NCBI GenBank assembly: GCA_016283605.1 | Contig: JAEENF010000126.1 | Coordinates: 1-30,142, forward strand | Direction of reading: 5' to 3' | From: Prevotella sp. | GTDB lineage: Bacteria > Bacteroidota > Bacteroidia > Bacteroidales > Bacteroidaceae | Length of the DNA: 30,142 nucleotides | Part shown: piece after piece, positions 1 to 6,203 of the stretch | How the letters are laid out: each line of letters begins with the position of its first letter | Position numbering within the stretch: position 1 is the stretch's first letter | Notes under the pieces: generated by a model | Seen by the model: only the letters and a program-made list of their open reading frames with translations | The model's database searches: none | What the model was told of the DNA's origin: nothing | Program-made: the position numbers and the translations under genes

Positions 1-54
1 CGCGAGACCTGCAAGGTTTTGCCAGAACCTAAGCCTAAAAAGAAACATACCTAG
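1..54 (+). CDS. possible C-terminal tail of a CDS entering from the left
   Basis: Frame 1 is open from the window edge to a TAG at 52-54 and would encode 17 residues ending in a Lys/Pro-rich tail (PKPKKKHT). Such a tail is plausible for a protein C-terminus, but 17 codons are too few to prove coding. Frame 2 is also open, to a stop near base 94, with a less protein-like translation. The product cannot be identified. Confidence 0.25.
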   Translation, partial: RETCKVLPEPKPKKKHT

Positions 55-110
55 TTGGGGTCAGTTCTGTCGTCAGGAACACTGCCTGGTTTAACGTCAG
101 CATCTACGGG

Positions 111-130
111 TTATGCAACCGTTTGCACAA
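111..130. promoter_or_regulatory. LacI-family-like palindromic operator upstream of the amylase
   Basis: The halves TTATGCAACC and GTTTGCACAA form an inverted repeat that matches at 8 of 10 positions around a central CG. This is the layout of LacI/GalR-family operators (TGCAA-n-CG-n-TTGCA). It lies about 50-70 bases upstream of the likely amylase promoter. Regulation by a LacI-type sugar regulator is inferred from the motif alone; no regulator gene is in the window. Confidence 0.4.
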
Positions 131-182
131 CGTAAACTGCATGATTATAGCCGTTTAAGATATCACCAGACGGGTTTTTTCT

Positions 183-190
183 TAAATTTG
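183..190 (+). promoter_or_regulatory. Bacteroidota -7 promoter box (TAAATTTG) for the amylase
   Basis: TAAATTTG matches the Bacteroidota -7 consensus TAnnTTTG and is followed by CA, as at most other promoters here. No good TTTG -33 box lies 19-21 bases upstream, which would fit a promoter needing an activator. It sits 27 bases before the ATG at 218, so the open frame upstream of 218 is probably leader. Confidence 0.55.
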
Positions 191-217
191 CACCAGAAAT
201 TTAAATATCAACAGTTT

Positions 218-2023
218 ATGAAGAGTTTAGTCTTAACTTTTATCTGTTTAGCTATCCTGCCTTTGGGCATGATGGCACAAGGTTGGCCACAGGATTACGG
301 TGGCGTAATGCTGCAAGGATTCTTCTGGGACTCCTTCAGCGATACCCAATGGACACGTTTGGAAAAACAGGCCGATGACCTGGCCACCACCTTCGACCTC
401 GTCTGGGTGCCTCAAAGCGGCAACTGCGGTGGTACCTCGATGGGTTACGACGACCTGTACTGGTTTGACCAGAACAGCAGTTTCGGCAGTGAGGCAGAAC
501 TGCGTTCGATGATCAAGACCTTCAAGGACAAGGGCATCGGCACCATCGCTGACGTGGTGATCAACCACCGCAAGAACGTGAGCAACTGGGTGGACTTCCC
601 CAAGGAGACCTACAACGGTGTGACTTACCAGCTGACATCGACGGACATCTGTGCCAACGATGATGGCGGTGCCACGAAGACATGGGCTACCAACAACGGT
701 TACAGCCTCAGCAAGAACAACGATACTGGTGAAGGCTGGGACGGTATGCGCGACCTGGACCACAAGAGCGAGAACGTGCAGAACAACGTGAAGGCCTATC
801 TGAGCTTCCTATTGAACGACCTGGGCTATACCGGTTTCCGTTATGATATGGTCAAGGGCTACAGTGCATCGTTCACCAAGATGTATAATGAAAGTTCCAA
901 TCCGCAGTTCTCCGTTGGTGAATGCTGGGACAATTCGAACACCATCAGGAACTGGATTGGCGGAACGAGTAAGACCTCTGCCGCCTTCGACTTCCAGTTC
1001 CGCTACACCGTCCGCAACGCCATCAACAAAGGCGACTGGACCTGGTTGGGTAAACAGAATGAAGGTAACTGGCCCCTCGTGAGCAAGGACTATCAGAGCG
1101 GTAACTACCGTCAATGGGCCGTCACCTTCGTAGAGAACCACGACACGGAAAAGCGCTCCAATGCCGCCCAGGACCCCATCAAGAAGGACACCCTTGCTGC
1201 CAACGCCTATCTGTTGGCGATGCCTGGCACACCCTGTGTCTTTATGACCCACTGGAAAGCCTACAAGCAGGACATTGCCAATATGGTGGCTGTGCGCAAA
1301 GCCGTAGGCATCACCAATATCAGCACACCGACGACCATCGCCTCGAGCAAGGACTACTACGCCGTTCAGACCACTGGCTCCAAGGGCAAGCTGCTCTGTG
1401 TGGTGGGCACCAAGGCCGCCCAGTACGAGCCCAACAGCACTGAATGGAAGAAAGTCCTCAGCGGCTATCACTACGTTTATTATGTCAGTGGCATTGAGCC
1501 CGAGAGCATCGTCTTCCCGACCTTCAAACCCAGTGATTTCCAGAAATATACCATTACCGTCAACGTGAATGCCGAGCAGGTGGGCTGGAGCTCTGTGAAC
1601 TTCTGGTCATGGGGTGGTGATGGCAGTCATAAGCCAAAGAACAACTCATGGCCAGGCGACAAAGTGACGACAACCAACACCGTAGGCGGAAAGACATGGT
1701 ACACACAGACCTATACCATCAACGAAGAGGACGATGCCGTAAGCTTTGTGTTCAGCACAGGTTCTGGAAGCCCTCAGACGGTAGATGTGGCCGATGTCAC
1801 CACAGACAAGTTCTTCGAGATTTCCACCTCAATGGATGGCAGCAAGCATCTGGTGAACGATGTGACAGCGCAATACATCACTGGCATCGGTTCTGTAGTC
1901 GCTGACCACGAGAATGACGGTAAGGTCTATAGCCTCGACGGCCGACTTGTACACACCAATGGCAGTCTCGAAGGCCTGCCGAAGGGTATCTACATCATCA
2001 ACGGCCGCAAGGTTGTGAAATAG
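218..2023 (+). CDS. secreted GH13 alpha-amylase with C-terminal starch-binding-like module
   Basis: An endo-acting alpha-1,4-glucanase that should cleave starch or glycogen outside the cytoplasm. The ATG at 218 gives 601 residues and begins a clear signal peptide (MKSLVLTFICLAIL, cleavage near MAQ-G); the open frame reaches 113, but a promoter box lies inside that extension. The four GH13 motifs are present: DVVINH (about 112-117), GFRYD with the nucleophile D210, GE with the acid/base E235, and ENHD with D309. The opening QGFFWDSF resembles plant-type amylases. Residues about 444-535 look like a CBM26-type starch-binding beta-sandwich rich in Trp. The last 33 residues (VYSLDGRLV ... LPKGIYIINGRKVVK) resemble the C-terminal motif of many secreted Prevotella proteins, possibly a sorting signal. 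No susC/susD genes are adjacent. Family certain; exact substrate inferred. Confidence 0.93.
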   Translation: MKSLVLTFICLAILPLGMMAQGWPQDYGGVMLQGFFWDSFSDTQWTRLEKQADDLATTFDLVWVPQSGNCGGTSMGYDDLYWFDQNSSFGSEAELRSMIKTFKDKGIGTIADVVINHRKNVSNWVDFPKETYNGVTYQLTSTDICANDDGGATKTWATNNGYSLSKNNDTGEGWDGMRDLDHKSENVQNNVKAYLSFLLNDLGYTGFRYDMVKGYSASFTKMYNESSNPQFSVGECWDNSNTIRNWIGGTSKTSAAFDFQFRYTVRNAINKGDWTWLGKQNEGNWPLVSKDYQSGNYRQWAVTFVENHDTEKRSNAAQDPIKKDTLAANAYLLAMPGTPCVFMTHWKAYKQDIANMVAVRKAVGITNISTPTTIASSKDYYAVQTTGSKGKLLCVVGTKAAQYEPNSTEWKKVLSGYHYVYYVSGIEPESIVFPTFKPSDFQKYTITVNVNAEQVGWSSVNFWSWGGDGSHKPKNNSWPGDKVTTTNTVGGKTWYTQTYTINEEDDAVSFVFSTGSGSPQTVDVADVTTDKFFEISTSMDGSKHLVNDVTAQYITGIGSVVADHENDGKVYSLDGRLVHTNGSLEGLPKGIYIINGRKVVK

Positions 2024-2037
2024 GCCTATCTTACAAC
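2012..2037. terminator. quasi-palindrome across the convergent stop codons
   Basis: Thirteen bases on each side of the 2024/2025 axis form an imperfect inverted repeat (11 of 13 matches). As RNA it makes a stem of 12 pairs, counting one G-U, with one A-C mismatch. Both TAG stop codons, of the amylase and of the GT2 gene, lie within it. There is no U tract, so a bidirectional terminator role is only inferred, but it is the only terminator-like structure in this two-base intergenic gap. Confidence 0.35.
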
Positions 2038-2826
2038 TGAGCGGATGACGAACCAGCAGTGTAGGAAGAAAGTCTGGATACGTCCGTAATGACGCTCCAT
2101 CACCCTATAGCGTTCCCAGAGCGACTCGCGGTGATGGAGCGTTGTTTGTCCCTCTTGCGTATAGTTGACCACTACCATGTGGAGGTTCAGAAGAGGCACA
2201 TTCTCCTTAGCAGCTGCTTTCATCACACGGATGCACCAGTCGACATCAGCAGAATAACGATACTGCTGATCATAGGGCGTAGCAATAGCAAAGTCTGTGC
2301 GGGCATAGAAGGCCTGATGACAGACCAGCATGCCCTGACGAAAGGACTTCCAGGTGAGGTGTTCTGGGGGAGAGAGGCGTCGAGGATGCAAGAAATGGCC
2401 CTCACTATCAACGATGTTCGTATCACCGTAAAGAACGGCAGGGAGTGGAGAGAACTGAGAACTGAGAGTTGAGAGTTGAGAGGTTGCTACCGCTGCAGAT
2501 ATGCGGGAGGCAGTATCGGAAGACGGGAGGAAATCGCCAGCATTAAGGAAACAGACGTAATCACCATCGAGAGACCGGATACCTTTGTTCATCGCATCAT
2601 AGATGCCCTTATCAGGCTCTGAGGTCACCTGAATACGATGACCGTTATTGGCAGCATTGGAGCGTTCGATATAGGCGTTGACCAGATCCAGCGTCCCATC
2701 CGTCGAAGCACCATCGATAATCAGATGGACGATATCAGGATAATCCTGCGCCAACACACTGTCGAGCGTACGCTGCAACACTGAGGCAGCATTATAAGTA
2801 ATGGTGACGTAAGTGATGGTAATCAT
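2026..2826 (-). CDS. GT2-family glycosyltransferase carrying an internal heptamer repeat
   Basis: Inverting nucleotide-sugar glycosyltransferase of the GT-A fold, probably cytoplasmic and adding a sugar to a surface polysaccharide or LPS; the acceptor is unknown. The 266 residues start with the classic GT2 N-terminus (ITYVTITYNAASVLQRTL), then DGASTDGT at 39-46, DKGIYDAMNKG at 72-82 and FLNAGDF at 93-99 in the place of the DxD metal site. SADVDWCIRVM occurs in the C-terminal half. Residues 115-126 (SQLSTLSSQF region) are encoded by a seven-base tandem repeat and look like an inserted loop rather than family sequence. It is the last gene of a three-gene operon, starting 5 bases after the GT4 stop. 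Gain or loss of one repeat unit would shift the frame, so phase variation is possible. Confidence 0.88.
   Translation of the reverse strand: MITITYVTITYNAASVLQRTLDSVLAQDYPDIVHLIIDGASTDGTLDLVNAYIERSNAANNGHRIQVTSEPDKGIYDAMNKGIRSLDGDYVCFLNAGDFLPSSDTASRISAAVATSQLSTLSSQFSPLPAVLYGDTNIVDSEGHFLHPRRLSPPEHLTWKSFRQGMLVCHQAFYARTDFAIATPYDQQYRYSADVDWCIRVMKAAAKENVPLLNLHMVVVNYTQEGQTTLHHRESLWERYRVMERHYGRIQTFFLHCWFVIRSVVR
2450..2482 (-). repeat. 7-bp tandem repeat inside the GT2 gene
   Basis: On the plus strand there are two GAGAACT units (2450-2463), two GAGAGTT units (2464-2477) and a partial GAGAG, about 4.7 copies with period 7. On the coding strand the units read AACTCTC and AGTTCTC and stay open. The unit is closely related to the one inside murG. 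It encodes Ser/Leu/Thr/Gln-rich residues 115-126. Confidence 0.85.
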
Positions 2827-2828
2827 TA

Positions 2829-2846
2829 AGTTTATAGTTTATAGTT
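2829..2846. repeat. 7-bp repeat at the GT4/GT2 junction
   Basis: The plus strand carries AGTTTAT (2829-2835), AGTTTAT (2836-2842) and AGTT (2843-2846), 2.6 copies of a heptamer. On the coding strand it covers the last codons and stop of the GT4 gene and ends two bases before the GT2 ATG. Its unit differs from the ftsZ-leader unit (AGTTTAG) by one base. Confidence 0.65.
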
Positions 2847-4079
2847 CTTAAAAGCCATCGCCTGCTGATAGACATCGAGATATTTGATGGCCACACTCTG
2901 CTGCGAGTAGTTCTGAGCCACTTTATGTACAGCATTCTTGCTCAAAGTTTCATGATCAGCCTCCGTCAGAATCCAACGGATACCACGGGCCAGATCATCG
3001 GCAGAGCGATATTCGGCCACATAGCCGTTCTGCTTGTGATCAATCTCCTCGGGGATACCTCCTACTCTGAAGCCCACGCAAGGCACACCACAAGCCATCG
3101 CTTCCATGATGGTATTGGGCAGGTTCTCAGACAACGACGGCAGAACAAAGACATCTGCAGCATTATAGACATCAACGATGCGGCGTTCATCATTGACATA
3201 ACCCAACGGATAGGCCTCAACAGGCAACAGTGGCACCACTTCTTCTGCATGACCACCAAGAATAATCACACCTACGTCAGGTACATCCAACTGTCGGCAG
3301 GCCTCAACGAGATAATCCATGCCCTTATTGCGATTGGTGACACGTTGTGAGACAAAGAGTATGAGTTTCTTGTCTGCTGGCAATCCGAGTCGTTGGCGGG
3401 CCGCCTTTTTATCACACCTATTATATATATGTGTATCTATCGGGTTGGGGATGCTTGTCACTTTATGTCCTTTAAACAGCGCACTCGCTTTGGCCTCAGA
3501 CTCCAGCCAACGGCTGCAAGCCACAAAATAGACACTTTCATCGCCCAACATCCACTGCTTTCTCTTCCACACCCGCTCTGCCAATGCACTGCCATGGGGC
3601 AATAGCCGACAACTGCAACATCTGTCAGCGAACTGTTGGCAATCAAGTGTCAGGTGACAGACAGCAGTAGCAGGCCAGATGTCATGCATCGTCCATACCA
3701 CAGGCTTTCCGCTCTGCAGGATCTTACGGATACCCTTGATGGACAACATACCCTGATTGATCCAATGAAGATGAATGATATCAGCCTCCTGAAATACGCG
3801 CAAACGGGTAATATCTGAACCCGTATTGGCAAGGTCGATCTCAAAGAGGTGTTTCTTCGAAAAATGACAATGGAAGAAGACCACCAGCCTCTCCCAAAGA
3901 AAATGCCAGCGCAACATCGGTGACTTAGGCAGTCCGACTACCGTCAGCGACTCCGTCTCCTTGTCACGCACCAGCATCTTGGCCTTGACCCCATTGTTGT
4001 TCAGCGCCATCATCAGACGGTTTGCAGCAACAGCAGCTCCACCCGTCCGTTCACTGGTATTGACAATCAGTACCCTCAT
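2832..4079 (-). CDS. GT4-family glycosyltransferase
   Basis: Retaining GT-B glycosyltransferase of 415 residues, expected at the inner face of the cytoplasmic membrane and adding a sugar to a lipid-linked glycan. The N-terminus MRVLIVNTSERTGGAAVAANRL is the usual start of this subgroup. The C-terminal Rossmann half has SENLPNTIMEAMACG, which contains the E-x7-E motif that binds the sugar-nucleotide, followed by PCVGFRVGGIPE. A Cys-rich stretch (CHLTLDC and RCCSC, mid N-terminal half) is a subgroup feature and could bind a metal, but I cannot confirm that. The start codon overlaps the upstream gene's stop as ATGA, showing translational coupling, and GT2 follows. Donor and acceptor sugars cannot be read from sequence. 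Confidence 0.9.
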   Translation of the reverse strand: MRVLIVNTSERTGGAAVAANRLMMALNNNGVKAKMLVRDKETESLTVVGLPKSPMLRWHFLWERLVVFFHCHFSKKHLFEIDLANTGSDITRLRVFQEADIIHLHWINQGMLSIKGIRKILQSGKPVVWTMHDIWPATAVCHLTLDCQQFADRCCSCRLLPHGSALAERVWKRKQWMLGDESVYFVACSRWLESEAKASALFKGHKVTSIPNPIDTHIYNRCDKKAARQRLGLPADKKLILFVSQRVTNRNKGMDYLVEACRQLDVPDVGVIILGGHAEEVVPLLPVEAYPLGYVNDERRIVDVYNAADVFVLPSLSENLPNTIMEAMACGVPCVGFRVGGIPEEIDHKQNGYVAEYRSADDLARGIRWILTEADHETLSKNAVHKVAQNYSQQSVAIKYLDVYQQAMAFKNYKL

Positions 4080-4663
4080 GAATTTCTGGCTTCTTTGGCT
4101 TTACGCTTCGCCTCCTTGGCCTTGCGCTTGGCTTCCTTTGCGGCTTCCTTGGCTTTACGCTTGGCCTCTTTGGCTGCCTCCTTCGCCCGTTTTTTCTGTT
4201 CTTTCGCCAATTGCTTCTGACGCTTCTCCTCTTCTTTCTTCAGGCGTTTCAGTTCCCGAGCACTCTCCTTGGCAGCCTCCTTTTCGCTGACTGCTTCCTC
4301 CTTGGCCTTCATCGCCTCCTCCAACTTCTCACGAATCATTTTCTTATCGAAAGTGATGACCTGTCCGAACAAGCCCAGTGACAGAATCTGATCCTTGCCC
4401 TTCAGACGCACGTGAGTCGTATTAAAGAGATAATAATTATCGACCTTGAGTTTTGAATTCAAAGCGACCTCAGCAGTCTTTACCACAACACTCTTCCCCA
4501 ATTTAGAAAGGATATTGTCGCCAAGCTTCTCGACAGCTTCCTCCTCAACATACTCACTGATGGCCTCCATCATGGCATCCTTGTGCTTCTGTTTGTCGGG
4601 CACAGTCAGAGCCATGAGCACAGCGACAAGCAGTACGATAATAACACCTAATAATTTCTTCAT
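4076..4663 (-). CDS. DUF4359-like membrane-anchored protein with Lys/Ala coiled tail
   Basis: A 195-residue protein of unknown function and first gene of the glycosyltransferase operon. I chose ATG 4663 because it begins a hydrophobic anchor or signal (KKLLGVIIVLLVAVLMALTV) and sits just downstream of a full promoter; the longer frame to 4756 crosses that promoter. Residues about 21-110 (VPDKQKHKDAMMEAI ... SKLKVDNYYLFNTTHV ... LSLGLFGQVITF) resemble DUF4359. From about 115 to the end the chain is a highly charged helix with repeated KEAAKEAKRKAKEA blocks, probably a coiled coil or nucleic-acid or polyanion contact. There is no catalytic motif. ATGA overlap with the GT4 gene suggests a linked role, but none is known. 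Confidence 0.8.
   Translation of the reverse strand: MKKLLGVIIVLLVAVLMALTVPDKQKHKDAMMEAISEYVEEEAVEKLGDNILSKLGKSVVVKTAEVALNSKLKVDNYYLFNTTHVRLKGKDQILSLGLFGQVITFDKKMIREKLEEAMKAKEEAVSEKEAAKESARELKRLKKEEEKRQKQLAKEQKKRAKEAAKEAKRKAKEAAKEAKRKAKEAKRKAKEARNS
4081..4200 (-). repeat. degenerate tandem repeat encoding Lys/Ala-rich helix
   Basis: Imperfect repeats of TTGGCTTTACGC / TTGGCCTTGCGC / TTGGCTTCC-type blocks encode the repeated AKEAKRK tail of the DUF4359-like protein. The spacing follows the protein repeat (about 7-11 codons), so it is a coding repeat rather than a mobile or CRISPR element. Copy number may vary between strains. Confidence 0.6.
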
Positions 4664-4689
4664 ACTATGTACCTTATTATTTTTGCGTA

Positions 4690-4720
4690 CAAAGGTACTG
4701 CAAGTTTTGCAAAAATCAAA
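4690..4720 (-). promoter_or_regulatory. promoter of the DUF4359-glycosyltransferase operon
   Basis: On the minus strand TTTG (plus-strand 4717-4720) is followed after exactly 19 bases by TACCTTTG (4690-4697). This is a perfect match to the Bacteroidota consensus TTTG-n19-TAnnTTTG. The leader to ATG 4663 would be about 20-25 bases. Confidence 0.75.
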
Positions 4721-4812
4721 GGAAACTGAGTAAATATTTAGTGTTTTCGCACACAATCGCTTGATTTAAGTCAAGAATGATGGGTGTTTATACACTTATT
4801 ACCCCTAAACTC

Positions 4813-4843
4813 TTGCAAAATTTGAAAAAACATTGTACCTTTG
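4813..4843 (+). promoter_or_regulatory. promoter of the candidate small RNA
   Basis: TTG at 4813-4815 (in context CTTG), a 20-base spacer, then TACCTTTG at 4836-4843 followed by CA. No start codon with a meaningful frame follows; the transcript instead runs into a structured region that ends at a terminator near 5085. Confidence 0.65.
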
Positions 4844-4847
4844 CATC

Positions 4848-5085
4848 GTCAAAAGGTTAATAGATTGTTTTAGGTTAGTAGTAATATTTATAGTTTTAGG
4901 TTTTTAGTTATTGGTAAGAGAAAGTTTTCAGCTGTGGATAACAGGAGGTCGCTGTGAAGCTCCCTTTTAAACTTTCAAATTTTTAGCCGAAAGGCTGAAA
5001 ATTTCTTTTAGAGAAAAGGATTTTTAGTTAAACATAGGCTTTTTTGATACCACTGCTCGCGAGAGTAGTGGTATCATTCTTTTGG
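4848..5085 (+). ncRNA. candidate structured small RNA, about 240 nt
   Basis: The segment between a good promoter and a strong terminator has no credible ORF but several helices. GAAAGTTT (4920-4927) pairs perfectly with AAACTTTC (4969-4976) and encloses a GGAG/CTCC hairpin (4944-4947 with 4960-4963). Directly adjoining it, a 12-bp stem (4977-4988 with 4993-5004, one G-U) is capped by a GAAA tetraloop. A small CTTTT/AAAAG hairpin and the terminator follow. The 5' part is U-rich with a direct repeat GTTTTAGGTT at 4867 and 4893. A separate promoter for the next gene sits at the 3' end, so this looks like a free-standing RNA, not a leader. Candidate classes are a Bacteroidales-specific RNA or a 6S-like RNA; I cannot assign one. 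Confidence 0.6.
5046..5085 (+). terminator. intrinsic terminator with GNRA tetraloop
   Basis: GATACCACT (5046-5054) pairs perfectly with AGTGGTATC (5067-5075). The stem continues through G-U, C-G, U-A and C-G pairs to a GCGA loop at 5059-5062, 13 pairs in all. A T-rich run (ATTCTTTTGG) follows and TTTTTT precedes it. It would end transcripts from the 4813-4843 promoter; no rightward gene lies just upstream otherwise. Confidence 0.85.
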
Positions 5086-5112
5086 TAGTTACAGAAATTA
5101 TTTGTAACTTTG
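5081..5112 (+). promoter_or_regulatory. promoter of the ArgE-like gene
   Basis: TTTG at 5081-5084, a 20-base spacer, then TAACTTTG at 5105-5112 followed by CA: a full match to the Bacteroidota consensus. The -33 box coincides with the T tract of the preceding terminator. The leader to ATG 5132 is about 15 bases. Confidence 0.75.
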
Positions 5113-5131
5113 CAGCGTCAATATATTGTTT

Positions 5132-6199
5132 ATGGAACAAATGCATGCATATCTCCAAGATGCTATTGAGCTGCTACAGGCCCTTATAGCTACTCCTTCT
5201 ACCAGCAGAGAAGAAGAAAAAGCCGCCGATTTACTGGCCAGTTATCTCGAGAAATGGGGACTTCCTTACGGCAGGGAGTGCAACAACCTCTGGGTGGGTT
5301 GTCAGGATTGGGACAACAACCGTCCTACCATTATGTTGAACGCCCATATCGACACGGTCAAGCCTGTTGCCTCATGGAGTCGTGATCCATACCAGCCCAA
5401 GATCGAGGGTAACCAACTCTATGGTTTAGGCTCCAACGACTGCGGTGGTGGTCTTGTTGCCCTGTTGCAGGTTTACCGTATTATGCTCAACAGGCCACGT
5501 AGCTACAACCTGCTCTGGGTCGCTTCAGCCGAGGAGGAAGTATCAGGTCAAAATGGTTTCAGCCGCGTGCTTCCGCATCTTCCCCATATTGACCTCGGCA
5601 TTTTGGGAGAACCAACAAGTATGCAGCCTGCCATCGCAGAAAAAGGACTCATGGTAATTGACGGCTATGCCGACGGTGTCAGTGGACATGCCGCACGAAA
5701 TGAAGGTGTAAATGCCATCTATGAGGCCCTCGACGATCTGATATGGCTTCGCGACTATGAGTTCCGTAAAGAGAGTCCCCTGTTGGGACCAACGAAATTG
5801 TCGGTAACCGTCATTGAGGCCGGAACTCAGCACAACGTCGTGCCCGACAAACTGCATTTTGTCATAGATGTACGTACAAACGAATACTACCAGAACGAAT
5901 TCCTGTATGAATTCCTGCGCAAGAAGATGAGCAAATGTCGTTTGGAGGCACGTTCCTTCAGACTGCATTCATCGAGTATCCCTGAGAGTCACCCCTTCGT
6001 TCAGAAATGCATCTCGATGGGTATGAAACCATTTGGAAGTCCCACGTTGAGCGATCAGGCCCTGATGCCGTTCACTACCATCAAATTGGGGCCTGGAGAT
6101 TCAAGTCGCAGCCATTCAGCCGATGAATACATCCGCCTCTCAGAAATCGAAAATGCTATAGGAACTTACGTCAGACTATTATCAGATTTCCACCTCTGA
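5132..6199 (+). CDS. argE: M20 metallo-deacylase, ArgE-like (N-acetyl/N-succinyl-ornithine deacylase)
   Basis: Probable arginine-pathway enzyme that hydrolyses an N-acyl-ornithine to ornithine in the cytoplasm; related Bacteroides enzymes prefer N-succinyl-ornithine. The ATG at 5132 gives 355 residues; an in-frame TTG at 5126 is a poorer choice. M20 metal and catalytic residues are visible: H72 and D74 in NAHIDTV, D103 in GSNDCGGG, the AEEE cluster at 133-136, GEPTS from 159, H186 in SGHAARNEG (dimer-domain His) and H328 in SRSHSADE. Length and order fit the family. It is a single gene with its own promoter and converges with the EnvC-like gene, 4 bases apart. No other arg gene is in the window, so the substrate (acetyl or succinyl) is inferred from family resemblance. 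Confidence 0.82.
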   Translation: MEQMHAYLQDAIELLQALIATPSTSREEEKAADLLASYLEKWGLPYGRECNNLWVGCQDWDNNRPTIMLNAHIDTVKPVASWSRDPYQPKIEGNQLYGLGSNDCGGGLVALLQVYRIMLNRPRSYNLLWVASAEEEVSGQNGFSRVLPHLPHIDLGILGEPTSMQPAIAEKGLMVIDGYADGVSGHAARNEGVNAIYEALDDLIWLRDYEFRKESPLLGPTKLSVTVIEAGTQHNVVPDKLHFVIDVRTNEYYQNEFLYEFLRKKMSKCRLEARSFRLHSSSIPESHPFVQKCISMGMKPFGSPTLSDQALMPFTTIKLGPGDSSRSHSADEYIRLSEIENAIGTYVRLLSDFHL

Positions 6200-6203
6200 C
6201 CTC

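Noticed and set aside
151..180. CCGT/ACGG hairpin followed by T run as a terminator
   Set aside because: Only 4 base pairs with a 15-base loop, too weak; the T run is part of the promoter region.
113..217. N-terminal extension of the amylase
   Set aside because: It would place a basic non-signal segment before a perfect signal peptide and run through the -7 box at 183-190.
4664..4756. N-terminal extension of the DUF4359-like protein
   Set aside because: It overlaps a full promoter and hides the hydrophobic start at 4663.
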